Shown here: positions 1 through 8,641 of the stretch, in pieces | How the letters are laid out: the number at the start of each line of letters is the position of its first letter | Numbering within the stretch: the stretch's first letter is position 1 | Source: an uncultured Bacteroidota bacterium | Lineage (GTDB): Bacteria; Bacteroidota; Bacteroidia; Flavobacteriales; Flavobacteriaceae | Assembly: GCA_902520835.1 (NCBI GenBank) | Contig: CABYPD010000008.1 | Span: 1-52,249 of the forward strand | Reading direction: 5' to 3' | DNA: 52,249 bases | Notes under the pieces: generated by a model | Databases searched by the model: none | Told to the model about the DNA's origin: nothing | Seen by the model: only the letters and a program-made list of their open reading frames with translations | Program-made: the position numbers and the translations under genes

Positions 1-2738
1 GCATCTTCAACACTTAAATTAATAGAACCATCACTGTTACCAATACAAGTAGCACTGCCTACTTGGACTTTGAAATTTGATTCTGGAAGATTAAATATTA
101 TTGGCTTATTATTTTCAAAAGGACTACCTCCGATATTAATGCAATTCCAGTTCTTGCCGTTATTATTTTCAAGTAGAGGATCTTTTAGTTCTAATGAATA
201 TCCGCTTCCGTTCGAACAATTAGGCCAATCATCATTAGAGTTATAATTTACAAAATCAATTAAGTTATCATTTTCATCAAATAAACGAATTTGATCTTTT
301 TTACCTAAACCAAAATCAAAATCTCCAATCAAAATATTACTAGTTAAATCAAAACTTTCAAATTTTGATTTTTCATTACTAATGACTAAAAATCCTTTTG
401 CAGGGATATTAATATTTTCAAATTTAAATTTGTGATCATCATCATCATCTTTAAAATACCAACCATTTAAATTGATATTTTTTTCATTTGGGTTATAAAT
501 TTCAATCCAATCACCCAAATCATAATTGTCAGATGATTTATGATTAATTTCATTTATAATTAAAGGCAAATCAGATTTTACAAAATTTGCTTTTACAATA
601 GTATTTTTATTTAATTTTAATTTAATATTTAAATTTTGAGAATTATAATCAAGACTCCAATGTGAAAATTCATATCCTGGTTTTGGAATAGCAGATAATT
701 TTAGTTCAATATTTTGAAAATAAAAACCAGACCATTCATTTTGATTGATTTCTAAATTATTATTAATTAAAATGTATCCATGATTATCGTTACTAATCTT
801 TAAATTTAAATTGTGATACTCGTTAATGTTAAAATAATTCATCAAGTGTTCTCTAACGACATTGGGTCTTTTATTACAATATTCTAATATTACATTCAAA
901 TTATCTTCTGCTCTTTTGGGATCTTTACCCCATCGTTCGTAATGATTTTTAATTTCAGATTCCATATTTGAATAAAATTCATTAAAGATCCCTTTAAGAT
1001 TTTCTGCTAAAAATCTTGAATTTAATTCATCTGAAAATCTATTTAAAAACTTTGTTTTAAAATGGGGATTTAATAAAAGTTTTCTGAGGAGAATTGTAGA
1101 CCATGGTGGGTTTCTATACGAACTGGAATTTTCTGCAGTACTGTGAGTTAGCATATTGTAATTGTAATCTTGTTCAATTCCAAAACCAAAATCCGTATCA
1201 AATAATATCCATCTCCATTTACCCTCAGGATGAATCCAAAATTTTCTATTATTTCCAGGCCAATCTTGATTTCCAATAAAAATATTTGTTATGTTATAAA
1301 TTATGAAATTATCAAGGTCAATTTTTGTATTTAAATAATTATAATTATCATCAATAGCAAGATCATTATTTTCATAAAAATTCATTAAATCTTTCCATTC
1401 ATTATAGTACTTTATGTCACCTTCCATCAATGCACCGACATGCTCAAGTCTTGTAATATCATCAGCACCTATGTCAAATTTGGATGCTAACATATGTTCA
1501 TTATGTTTTTCTCTTAAATGGTAAAGCCCCCAATAATTTTCGTTTAGATAAACCTTTACGGTTAAATAATCTTGATAATCTAATCCACTTCCAGTAAGTG
1601 CTTGTGAAAATGCAGCATCTCTCATGTTTGCTCTTAACCAATCATTTCCAGAATTTCTAAGAATTAATGACTCAAATTCATCATATTCAAAATTTTTAAA
1701 AAAAGGATACTTTATATCTTTTGTATCATAGCGATTTCTTTTGTGAATTGAAAAAGATCTTTGTTCATTTGATCTAGATGTACCCCCAAATATCTTTAAT
1801 CCAGCGTTTAAAGAAACTGGATTTGACCCATCTTTCTTGTAAAAGGAGAAATAAACGGGTATCTCTTTATCACTCCAAAAATTTGCACCATAATATGGCC
1901 ATTGAGAATTTGCATTTTTTCCCTTAACATAAATTCCTTTTTCTTCATTAAATAAGCTGTCTCTGTTACTTACCAATGTAATTATGGGTAAATTGTAAGT
2001 ATCATCAAAAATATATGATTTAGAAACAGATATACCTGGAATATATCCATCTTTAAATATTTTGGCCCTAACAACTGAATTTTTATTTATATCTAACTCA
2101 TTTAGATATTCATTTGACGTTTTATTTGGTTCATTAGAATTTGTTGTATATCGAATTATTTCATCTCCTACGTTTCCGGAAATTTTAAGTTTTATCGGAT
2201 TTTCAATTAATCCTCCATTATTCGAAAAAATAATCTCAGAATCAATTATACCTAAATATTCTTCATCTGCATTAATAGCTTTAGGCGTAGGTGATTCATA
2301 GAAAACATAATTATCATTGTGAATAGATTTGCCATAAGAAATATCATTAGATAATTTTGGAACATCAATTTTTGAGGAAATATTTCCATTTAAATCACTT
2401 AATGTTATTGTTTCACCCTTTGATGATATTTTAAAGTTTGTATGTATTTCATTAGTTACTTTATTTTTTCCCGAACAATAAATTATCAAATATGATTTTG
2501 GATTTAATTTATAGTCTGGGAAGCTCCATTTTTTTAAATTTCCTTCTTCGTCACTTAAAAAAAATTTTTTTAATTCTACTGTATTTTGAGAGGTATTATA
2601 TAATTCAATCCAATCTGATGCTTCATTGTCATCATCTAAAAAAACAGAAGATGAGCTTAGTACTTCATTAATAATTATTTCTTGTGAGTTTGTAACAAAA
2701 ACTGAAAATAGAAAAAAAAATTTCAAAAAGTCATTCAT
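1..2738 (-). CDS. Secreted CotH-kinase / lamin-tail-domain protein (C-terminus beyond the window)
   Basis: The reading frame is open from the ATG at 2738 to the left edge (912 codons visible, no stop). The N-terminus is a signal peptide ending near NSQ. Next come a lamin-tail-like domain (about residues 20-110, IIINEVLSSS then DWIELYN), a chitobiase C-terminal/Fn3-like segment (about 160-245, RYTTNSNEPN), a CotH kinase-like domain (about 290-600) with the WxxxLFDTDFGFG motif and acidic residues D514 and D516, an InlB-B-type repeat (about 633-713), a second lamin-tail domain (about 726-800, LNGWYFKDDDDD), and at the edge a SprB-like stretch (SATCIGNSDGSINL). CotH proteins phosphorylate other proteins; the substrate here is unknown. 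The start overlaps the stop of the Wzi-like gene (ATGA), so translation is probably coupled. A type IX sorting domain beyond the edge is expected from the architecture, but that is inference. Confidence 0.85.
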   Translation of the reverse strand, partial: MNDFLKFFFLFSVFVTNSQEIIINEVLSSSSVFLDDDNEASDWIELYNTSQNTVELKKFFLSDEEGNLKKWSFPDYKLNPKSYLIIYCSGKNKVTNEIHTNFKISSKGETITLSDLNGNISSKIDVPKLSNDISYGKSIHNDNYVFYESPTPKAINADEEYLGIIDSEIIFSNNGGLIENPIKLKISGNVGDEIIRYTTNSNEPNKTSNEYLNELDINKNSVVRAKIFKDGYIPGISVSKSYIFDDTYNLPIITLVSNRDSLFNEEKGIYVKGKNANSQWPYYGANFWSDKEIPVYFSFYKKDGSNPVSLNAGLKIFGGTSRSNEQRSFSIHKRNRYDTKDIKYPFFKNFEYDEFESLILRNSGNDWLRANMRDAAFSQALTGSGLDYQDYLTVKVYLNENYWGLYHLREKHNEHMLASKFDIGADDITRLEHVGALMEGDIKYYNEWKDLMNFYENNDLAIDDNYNYLNTKIDLDNFIIYNITNIFIGNQDWPGNNRKFWIHPEGKWRWILFDTDFGFGIEQDYNYNMLTHSTAENSSSYRNPPWSTILLRKLLLNPHFKTKFLNRFSDELNSRFLAENLKGIFNEFYSNMESEIKNHYERWGKDPKRAEDNLNVILEYCNKRPNVVREHLMNYFNINEYHNLNLKISNDNHGYILINNNLEINQNEWSGFYFQNIELKLSAIPKPGYEFSHWSLDYNSQNLNIKLKLNKNTIVKANFVKSDLPLIINEINHKSSDNYDLGDWIEIYNPNEKNINLNGWYFKDDDDDHKFKFENINIPAKGFLVISNEKSKFESFDLTSNILIGDFDFGLGKKDQIRLFDENDNLIDFVNYNSNDDWPNCSNGSGYSLELKDPLLENNNGKNWNCINIGGSPFENNKPIIFNLPESNFKVQVGSATCIGNSDGSINLSVED

Positions 2739-4339
2739 AAATGATAACTGATATTCAAATTTAAATGTATATTATTTTTATCAAATCCAGGCCGATACCA
2801 AGGATCTGCCCAATGATCTAATTCCCATTTATGGTTTAAACTTCTAATAAAAATAAATTCTCCATATAATTTGAATCTATTAAATTTATTAATGTGTATT
2901 AACTTTAAATTAAAATCTTTCCAATACCTTCTAAAATCAGAAGAAGGGGAGAAAGCTTGGTAGTAAAAATCATTATCATTTTCAATTATTTCAATTCCCA
3001 ATCCAAATACTTTATTTTTCAGAATTTTTTTTAATAAAATATTATGAGAATTACTACCTGGACCAATCTTACTTCCTAAAACTTCTCCGTAATTTGTATA
3101 TCCGTTAATTATATAATCATGCTCATACCATGATCCAATTTTATTTGAAATATTATTAGAATTTTGTTCCATTCTAGTCCATTCCCAGTTTAGATATAAA
3201 TTATCATTAAATCTTTTCAGAATTCCTATGGTATAAGCTGTTTTTTTTAAGTTGGTATTAAGGTATTGGTGAATAGAATTTTTTGTCGAAGGTGAACTAT
3301 TATAATATTCAGCATAAAACTCAAATGAATTTTCTTTAAATTTTAAGAAAAATCCTGAACCTTTATTAATCTTTTTATTATGATTATTAACAAAATTAAA
3401 ACTTAAAAAATGTTCAAAATATTTTAATCCTAAATCACTAAAACTATAAGTTTGTAACCATCTGATCGTTCCGAGTGTTAAATTACTAATTTTTTTAGGT
3501 GAATATGATATAATAAATGAATGAAGTTTAGATTTATTTTGATAATTAGTATTGCTGTCTTTAGGCACATAATAATTGGTTGCACTAGATTTTCCTTCAA
3601 TGTTAGGAGGATAGTATCCAGAATTATTTAGATTGCCAATTATATACTTAAATTCAATTTTGCCAAATAATGCTTTTATTGGCCTATTAGTGTTAAATGT
3701 AAAATGATTAAAACCTCTTGAATTATTACTCAACATTATACTATTAAATCTTGAGGGTCCCCACCATAAATTTTCAGAGGAAAACCCTAAACTTAACTTT
3801 TTATAATTTAATAAAATATTTGATTGGCCTAAGGATAAATTTGATAATGATTTTGAACCAAATTTTATTGGCATATCAATTTTGTTCCATAATAAATACC
3901 TTGTTTCCCATACTATCGGAAAATGACTTGAAGGGAACTCTTCAAAAAACTTATTTTCCATATAATGAAATTCAGGCTTTAATTTTATTGAAAAAAACTT
4001 TGACTTAAAATATATCCCCGTTGAAAAAACATTTTGAATTCCAACATTTGGTAGCATTATTTCGTTGTTTCTTAAGTAAGGGAAATTAGAATTATATTCG
4101 ATGTAGTTTTCTATTGGAAAAAACTTAATTTCTCCATGTTTTTTTTTAAAGTTAAGTTTCTTAAAACCTAAATCAAATAAAAGATCTTCAGTATTGTAGG
4201 GATTTATTGGGAGTATAGTAAATGAGAAAACAGAATCAAGTTTTTCTCTGTTATACTCATTATAAAAGAAAGAATTTTTAATGTCAATATTTTGTGAAAA
4301 AACATTAATTGATAATATTAAAAAGAAATATCTTTTCAA
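2735..4339 (-). CDS. Wzi-like capsule assembly / outer-membrane beta-barrel protein
   Basis: 534 residues with a short signal peptide (KRYFFLILSINVFSQ). The family mark is the region around residues 185-225, where ENLWWGPSRFNSIMLSNN and HFTFNTNRPIKALFGKIEFK match the Bacteroidota branch of the Wzi capsule-assembly family; the rest alternates aromatic and polar residues as in beta strands. In E. coli, Wzi anchors capsule at the outer membrane. No Wza, Wzc or glycan gene lies nearby, so a capsule role is not shown here. The start codon is TTG at 4339, directly after the TAA of the upstream lipoprotein gene (TAATTG); no in-frame ATG precedes the signal peptide. The gene ends inside the start codon of the CotH gene. 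Confidence 0.75.
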   Translation of the reverse strand: MKRYFFLILSINVFSQNIDIKNSFFYNEYNREKLDSVFSFTILPINPYNTEDLLFDLGFKKLNFKKKHGEIKFFPIENYIEYNSNFPYLRNNEIMLPNVGIQNVFSTGIYFKSKFFSIKLKPEFHYMENKFFEEFPSSHFPIVWETRYLLWNKIDMPIKFGSKSLSNLSLGQSNILLNYKKLSLGFSSENLWWGPSRFNSIMLSNNSRGFNHFTFNTNRPIKALFGKIEFKYIIGNLNNSGYYPPNIEGKSSATNYYVPKDSNTNYQNKSKLHSFIISYSPKKISNLTLGTIRWLQTYSFSDLGLKYFEHFLSFNFVNNHNKKINKGSGFFLKFKENSFEFYAEYYNSSPSTKNSIHQYLNTNLKKTAYTIGILKRFNDNLYLNWEWTRMEQNSNNISNKIGSWYEHDYIINGYTNYGEVLGSKIGPGSNSHNILLKKILKNKVFGLGIEIIENDNDFYYQAFSPSSDFRRYWKDFNLKLIHINKFNRFKLYGEFIFIRSLNHKWELDHWADPWYRPGFDKNNIHLNLNISYHL

Positions 4340-5038
4340 TTAAATTTTTATTTTACGAATTTTTATATTATCCATGGACCAACTTTCATCACACTTAAAA
4401 TATTGAACTCCTTGAGATATTGCATTTGGTTGATAAAGTTCATCATAGAATCTAATGAGTACTGAATTTCCTCCACTTCTAAAAGTTTTTTCTACCTTGT
4501 AAAGTGTAGTACTAGGACCACCAAATCTTGGGTTGGAAAAGCATATTTTTTCTAAATCTGTTTTGAAAGCAGATGATTTTGGAGTGTTTTCATATGGATA
4601 CGATTCAGGGTATGACTGCTTTAGGCAGTAATCTGAAAAGCATGGGCTATTAGAAAAGGTGGTAGAAAAAAAATCTATTGAAGAATCATTTAAATAATCA
4701 ACTCCATGATTGAATTCAATATTCCATTTATCAGCTTTATCATTTTCAGGAAATCTATTTGAATTTCCATCCCAAGAACCATGAATGTATAGATCAAAGG
4801 AAATAGTAATATAATCGTGTTCTCCAATATCATTCAAATTTAAATTAAAACCATCATTGTTAAAATCTCCGATTACATTTGTTTCATTAAAATAACTTAT
4901 ACCACCACCATCAATTTCATCCATATTTTCATTCTCAAAATCATTCTCATAAATAAGTTCATTTAAATCCATTTCAGGATATTTACATGAATTATAAATT
5001 AATAAGTTAATTATAGCTATTAGTAAAACTTTTTTCAT
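4340..5038 (-). CDS. Hypothetical envelope lipoprotein
   Basis: 232 residues. The N-terminus is hydrophobic and ends in YNSC (Cys18), an imperfect lipobox followed by a very acidic stretch (ELIYENDFENENMDEID), the kind of sequence that sends Bacteroidota lipoproteins to the cell surface. The middle contains ITISFDLYIHGSWDGN, which resembles strands of LamG/concanavalin-like beta-sandwich domains found in other Bacteroidota secreted proteins; this likeness is weak. Four further cysteines (SPCFSDYC, EKICFS, FKCDES) could form disulfides. I do not recognise the family. It sits between aminopeptidase P (18-base gap) and the Wzi-like gene (no gap), so it is probably co-transcribed with the Wzi and CotH proteins and may work with them at the surface. 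Confidence 0.7.
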   Translation of the reverse strand: MKKVLLIAIINLLIYNSCKYPEMDLNELIYENDFENENMDEIDGGGISYFNETNVIGDFNNDGFNLNLNDIGEHDYITISFDLYIHGSWDGNSNRFPENDKADKWNIEFNHGVDYLNDSSIDFFSTTFSNSPCFSDYCLKQSYPESYPYENTPKSSAFKTDLEKICFSNPRFGGPSTTLYKVEKTFRSGGNSVLIRFYDELYQPNAISQGVQYFKCDESWSMDNIKIRKIKI

Positions 5039-5056
5039 ATTAAATTGTAGCCAAAA

Positions 5057-6352
5057 CTATGAATTTTTTTTCATCAATGATTCAATGTGATCAATTTCAA
5101 TTGGAATATCAGCCATAAGATTAGTTGGATCACCTGAATTGTTTATCACAACATCATCTTCAAGTCTGACTCCAAACCCTTCTTCCATTATGTAGATTCC
5201 TGGTTCGACTGTTAAAACATTGTTTTTTTCAAAAGGAATTTTCAAATCACAGTAATCATGAGTGTCTAAACCTAAATGATGAGATGTACCATGACTAAAG
5301 TATTTTTTATAGGCAGGTTTTTGTTTTGTCTCATTTTGTATATCTGATTTGTCAAGTAATTTAATTCTTAGAAGTTCTGAAGTCATGATTTTGCCAACTT
5401 CTCTATGATAATCACTCCACAAGATACCTGGTCTGAGTAGTTTTGTAACTTCATTTTTAACATTTAAAACAGCATTATAAACTGTCTTTTGTCTTTTATT
5501 AAATCTTCCATTAACTGGAATAGTTCGTGTCATATCACTAGAATAATTCGCATACTCAGCACCAACATCCATTAGGATAATTTCTCCGTCAAGACATTGT
5601 TTGTTGTTTTTTATATAGTGCAGATAATTGGAGTTTTTACCAGATGCTATTATGGGCGTATAAGCAAATCTTTTAGATCTATTTTTTAAAAATTCATGAG
5701 AGAATTCGGCTTCAATTTCATACTCCCAAACACCAGGCTCTACAAATCCTAAAACTCTTTCAAATCCTTTTTTAGTTATATCACATGCTTTTTTAATAAG
5801 TTGTAATTCAATTTCATCTTTAACCGATCTTTGATATTGTAGAATTGGATTACTCTTTTTGAAGCTTAAACCACCAAAATTTTTAAGTTTTTCAATAAAT
5901 CGATCCTCTCTGGTTTGAGTTTCAACATTTTGTCTGTAATGCTCGTTAGTATTAATGTAAACATGGTCAGTCTGTTTTAAAATTTTACTTAAAATTTCAT
6001 CGAATTCACCGAGCCAATGAATATTTTTAATGCCAGAAATTTCAAAAGCGGCAGATTTGGTTAATTTCTCTCCTTCCCAGTGTACAATATGATCATTTGT
6101 TTCTCTGATAAAAAGAATTTCTTTAAAATTTTCATTTACCGAATCAGGATATAAGACTAAAATACTTTCCTCTTGATCGATGCCGCTTAGATAAAATATA
6201 TCTCTATGTTGTTCGAATGGAAGAGTAGAGTCTGCACTTATGGGGTAGACATCATTTGAATTAAAAAAAGCTACACTGTTTGGGTCAAGTTTACTTTTGA
6301 AATTATTACGGTTTTTAATGAATAGTGTTTTGTCTATTTTATCGTATTTCAT
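5057..6352 (-). CDS. pepP: Xaa-Pro aminopeptidase (aminopeptidase P, M24B)
   Basis: 431 residues, normal for the family. It removes N-terminal residues that precede proline, using two metal ions. The N-terminal half is the creatinase-N domain (about 1-165) and the C-terminal half the pita-bread M24 catalytic domain. The metal ligands are all visible: D262 (MDVGAEY) and D273 (SSDMTR), H358 (SHHLG), E383 (TVEPGIYI) and E398 (RLEDDVV); catalytic histidines correspond to H245 and H365. There is no signal peptide, so it is probably cytoplasmic. It starts 12 bases after the S10 peptidase gene ends and is followed after 18 bases by the lipoprotein gene, which suggests one transcript for all five genes. 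Confidence 0.95.
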   Translation of the reverse strand: MKYDKIDKTLFIKNRNNFKSKLDPNSVAFFNSNDVYPISADSTLPFEQHRDIFYLSGIDQEESILVLYPDSVNENFKEILFIRETNDHIVHWEGEKLTKSAAFEISGIKNIHWLGEFDEILSKILKQTDHVYINTNEHYRQNVETQTREDRFIEKLKNFGGLSFKKSNPILQYQRSVKDEIELQLIKKACDITKKGFERVLGFVEPGVWEYEIEAEFSHEFLKNRSKRFAYTPIIASGKNSNYLHYIKNNKQCLDGEIILMDVGAEYANYSSDMTRTIPVNGRFNKRQKTVYNAVLNVKNEVTKLLRPGILWSDYHREVGKIMTSELLRIKLLDKSDIQNETKQKPAYKKYFSHGTSHHLGLDTHDYCDLKIPFEKNNVLTVEPGIYIMEEGFGVRLEDDVVINNSGDPTNLMADIPIEIDHIESLMKKNS

Positions 6353-6364
6353 TATTCGAAATAT

Positions 6365-7861
6365 TTAATATTTGGCTGGTTTTCCACCAGTATGAGAATT
6401 GGAAATAAATTCCCTAATATCATCATTTGATTTAGCTAAATCTTCAGTCCTTAGATACATCATATGCCCACTTTCATAGGCTTTAAAATAAAAACGATCT
6501 TTCATTCTTCCACTTGGATCTATTTGCCACATTGTATATTTTGCTTGAAAATAGTTTGTCGCTCCATCATAATATCCTGATTGTATTAAAACCTTAAGAA
6601 ATGGATTTTGACCCATTGCTTTTCGTAAATTATCTCTAGTATTATCATTTTGTCTATCCCATGGGTGTACTGGACCAAAAACATAATACTTTAAATCTGT
6701 TTTAAAATTAAGTTCATTTCTCAAATAGTAATTAATAGCAGGAGTAAAAGAGTGATTCCACGAATTAAGTTCTATATTATTTTCAGGTGTCGATCCTGCT
6801 ACTTTCTTATCAAAACCTCTATATCTGGAATCTAATCTTCCAATTGTATATCCACCTTTACTTTTTAGAAGCTCTTTCCAAAAAAAATTACTAGGTACAT
6901 CCAAGTTATTATTTAGTACAAATTTTATATCTAGCCCCGAAAAAAAAGAATATTTTTCAGCAATTGATTTTCTTTCACTATCATTAATGAATCCTCCCTT
7001 TGCTAACGCTGGCATTAAGTGATTTAATGTAAAATTTTCAACCTCAGGTAATATATCTTCTAATTTTTTATTTTGTAAATCTTTATTTAGGGCTTTGTGA
7101 TACCATGCAGTAGCTGTGTAGTAAGGTAAATTTAAAGCTGAATATACTGGACTACCAGTCTTGTACAGCTTATAATCAGCAGGAGAAACCAATATTACAC
7201 CATTTAAATACATCCAATGTTTATTTTGTAACTCATATGATAATCCCATTACTCGAGTTCCACCGTAGCTTTCACCAATTAAATACTTTGGAGATTCCCA
7301 TCGGTTTTTTCTTGAAACAAATGAATTAATCCAATCTGCCAAATATTTTATGTCAGAATTGATTCCAAAAAAAATTTCTCTATTTGGATATTCACCTTTT
7401 TTATTTTTTAACATCCTCGAGAATCCTGTATTAACAGGATTAACAAATACAATATCAGCTACATCAATTATTGAGTGAGGATTATCTTTGACACCATATG
7501 GTTGAATTGGAAATCCTTCATCATCGATTTTCAAAATTTTTGGTCCTGTGTAACCAATATGCATCCATAAAGAACCAGAACCAGGACCACCATTGAAAGA
7601 TATTATTAATGGTCGCTCAATAGAATTATTTTTTGAACTTTCTTTAAAGGATCTTTTGTAATATGTATAGAATAAGCTTGCAATAATATTTCCATCATCA
7701 TCCCATACAGGTTGTGTCCCTGTTTCAGCTACGTAATTAATTTTTTCATTTTTTATAATTGTCTCATGAAATGTTTTTACAATAGTGTCGGATGAAATTT
7801 TTATGTCCTGTGAGTTAACAAAAAAGGAAAATAATAAAATACATTTGAAAATATTTCTCAT
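6365..7861 (-). CDS. S10-family serine carboxypeptidase-like protein
   Basis: 498 residues with a signal peptide (ILLFSFFVNSQ), so exported to the periplasm or beyond. The alpha/beta-hydrolase fold of peptidase family S10 is shown by NGGPGSGSLWMHIGYTGP (oxyanion-hole region, about 90-107), the nucleophile elbow GESYGG with Ser198, Asp432 in GYYDGATNY, and His466 in ESGHMMYL. These form a complete catalytic triad. S10 enzymes usually remove C-terminal residues; substrate preference cannot be read here. It is the first gene of the minus-strand group, facing away from sdhC across a 117-base gap. I saw no exact -7 box for it in that gap. Confidence 0.9.
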   Translation of the reverse strand: MRNIFKCILLFSFFVNSQDIKISSDTIVKTFHETIIKNEKINYVAETGTQPVWDDDGNIIASLFYTYYKRSFKESSKNNSIERPLIISFNGGPGSGSLWMHIGYTGPKILKIDDEGFPIQPYGVKDNPHSIIDVADIVFVNPVNTGFSRMLKNKKGEYPNREIFFGINSDIKYLADWINSFVSRKNRWESPKYLIGESYGGTRVMGLSYELQNKHWMYLNGVILVSPADYKLYKTGSPVYSALNLPYYTATAWYHKALNKDLQNKKLEDILPEVENFTLNHLMPALAKGGFINDSERKSIAEKYSFFSGLDIKFVLNNNLDVPSNFFWKELLKSKGGYTIGRLDSRYRGFDKKVAGSTPENNIELNSWNHSFTPAINYYLRNELNFKTDLKYYVFGPVHPWDRQNDNTRDNLRKAMGQNPFLKVLIQSGYYDGATNYFQAKYTMWQIDPSGRMKDRFYFKAYESGHMMYLRTEDLAKSNDDIREFISNSHTGGKPAKY

Positions 7862-7931
7862 ACCAATTCATTTATTTTTCTAAAATATGAATTTACGATA
7901 ATAATTTTTTTAGTTAAATAAACCATATTAC

Positions 7932-7962
7932 TTGTTTCTAACCACTTTGTAAGTTAATTTTG
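7932..7962 (+). promoter_or_regulatory. sdhCAB promoter
   Basis: TTG at 7932-7934, a 20-base spacer, and TAATTTTG at 7955-7962, matching the Bacteroidota -33/-7 pattern. The inferred transcript start is near 7967, giving a leader of about 12 bases before the sdhC ATG. No Shine-Dalgarno sequence is visible. Confidence 0.65.
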
Positions 7963-7978
7963 TAAAGTAATAATTGAG

Positions 7979-8641
7979 ATGAAAAGGATTTTTAAATCAT
8001 CAATTGGCAGGAAACTAGCTATGGCTCTTTCGGGATTATTTTTGATTGTTTTTCTTTTGCAACATTTTATTATAAATTTTACGTCCGTCATTGATCCTAA
8101 AATTTTTAATGCTTTCTCACACTTTATGGGAAATAATCCGCTTGTTCAATTTATTCTTCAACCCATATTAATTGCTGGAGTTCTTTTTCATTTTATTATG
8201 GGCTTTGTTCTAGATTGGCAAAATAGAAAGGCAAGACCTGTGAAATATGTCTCATTTAAAGGTAGCTCTAATTCAAGTTTAGTTTCTAGAAATATGATTA
8301 TTTCTGGTATAGTGGTATTGTCTTTCATGGCACTTCATTTTTATGATTTTTGGGTGCCAGAAATGAAATATAAATACATTGATGTATTACCTGAAAACCC
8401 TGATAGATATTTTGAGGAGTTAGTACATAAATTTGAAGATCCATTAAGAGTTGGGATTTATTGTATTTCTTTTATATTCCTTGCTCTTCATTTAGTTCAT
8501 GGCTTTGCGTCATCTTTCAAATCAATTGGAACAAACAATAAATACGCAGGGATAATTAAAAAAATCAGCTACTATTATGGAATTCTTATACCATTAGGAT
8601 TTTGTTTTATCGCAGTATATCATTATTATTCAACCATATGA
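7979..8641 (+). CDS. sdhC: Succinate dehydrogenase cytochrome b subunit
   Basis: 220 residues with five hydrophobic helices (about 12-35, 57-80, 104-124, 156-178, 194-215). It is the single membrane anchor of a type-B succinate:quinone oxidoreductase and takes electrons from SdhB to the quinone pool in the inner membrane. Histidines in the helices (H29, H71, H120, H171 or H174) are placed as the four ligands of two haems b, as in the Wolinella and Bacteroides enzymes. There is no sdhD, as expected for this type. It starts behind a clear promoter, and its stop overlaps the ATG of sdhA (ATGA). Confidence 0.93.
   Translation: MKRIFKSSIGRKLAMALSGLFLIVFLLQHFIINFTSVIDPKIFNAFSHFMGNNPLVQFILQPILIAGVLFHFIMGFVLDWQNRKARPVKYVSFKGSSNSSLVSRNMIISGIVVLSFMALHFYDFWVPEMKYKYIDVLPENPDRYFEELVHKFEDPLRVGIYCISFIFLALHLVHGFASSFKSIGTNNKYAGIIKKISYYYGILIPLGFCFIAVYHYYSTI

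Noticed and set aside
2062-2301. 79-codon frame on the plus strand
   Set aside because: It is antisense to the CotH protein gene, whose domains are clear on the other strand.
2735-4339. Capsule biosynthesis locus
   Set aside because: Only a Wzi-like gene is present; no Wza, Wzc, Wzx, Wzy or sugar-nucleotide genes are in the window.
8602-8637. Longer SdhA start inside sdhC
   Set aside because: It would add 12 residues read from the sdhC end in another frame; the ATG at 8638 gives the normal N-terminus and an ATGA overlap.
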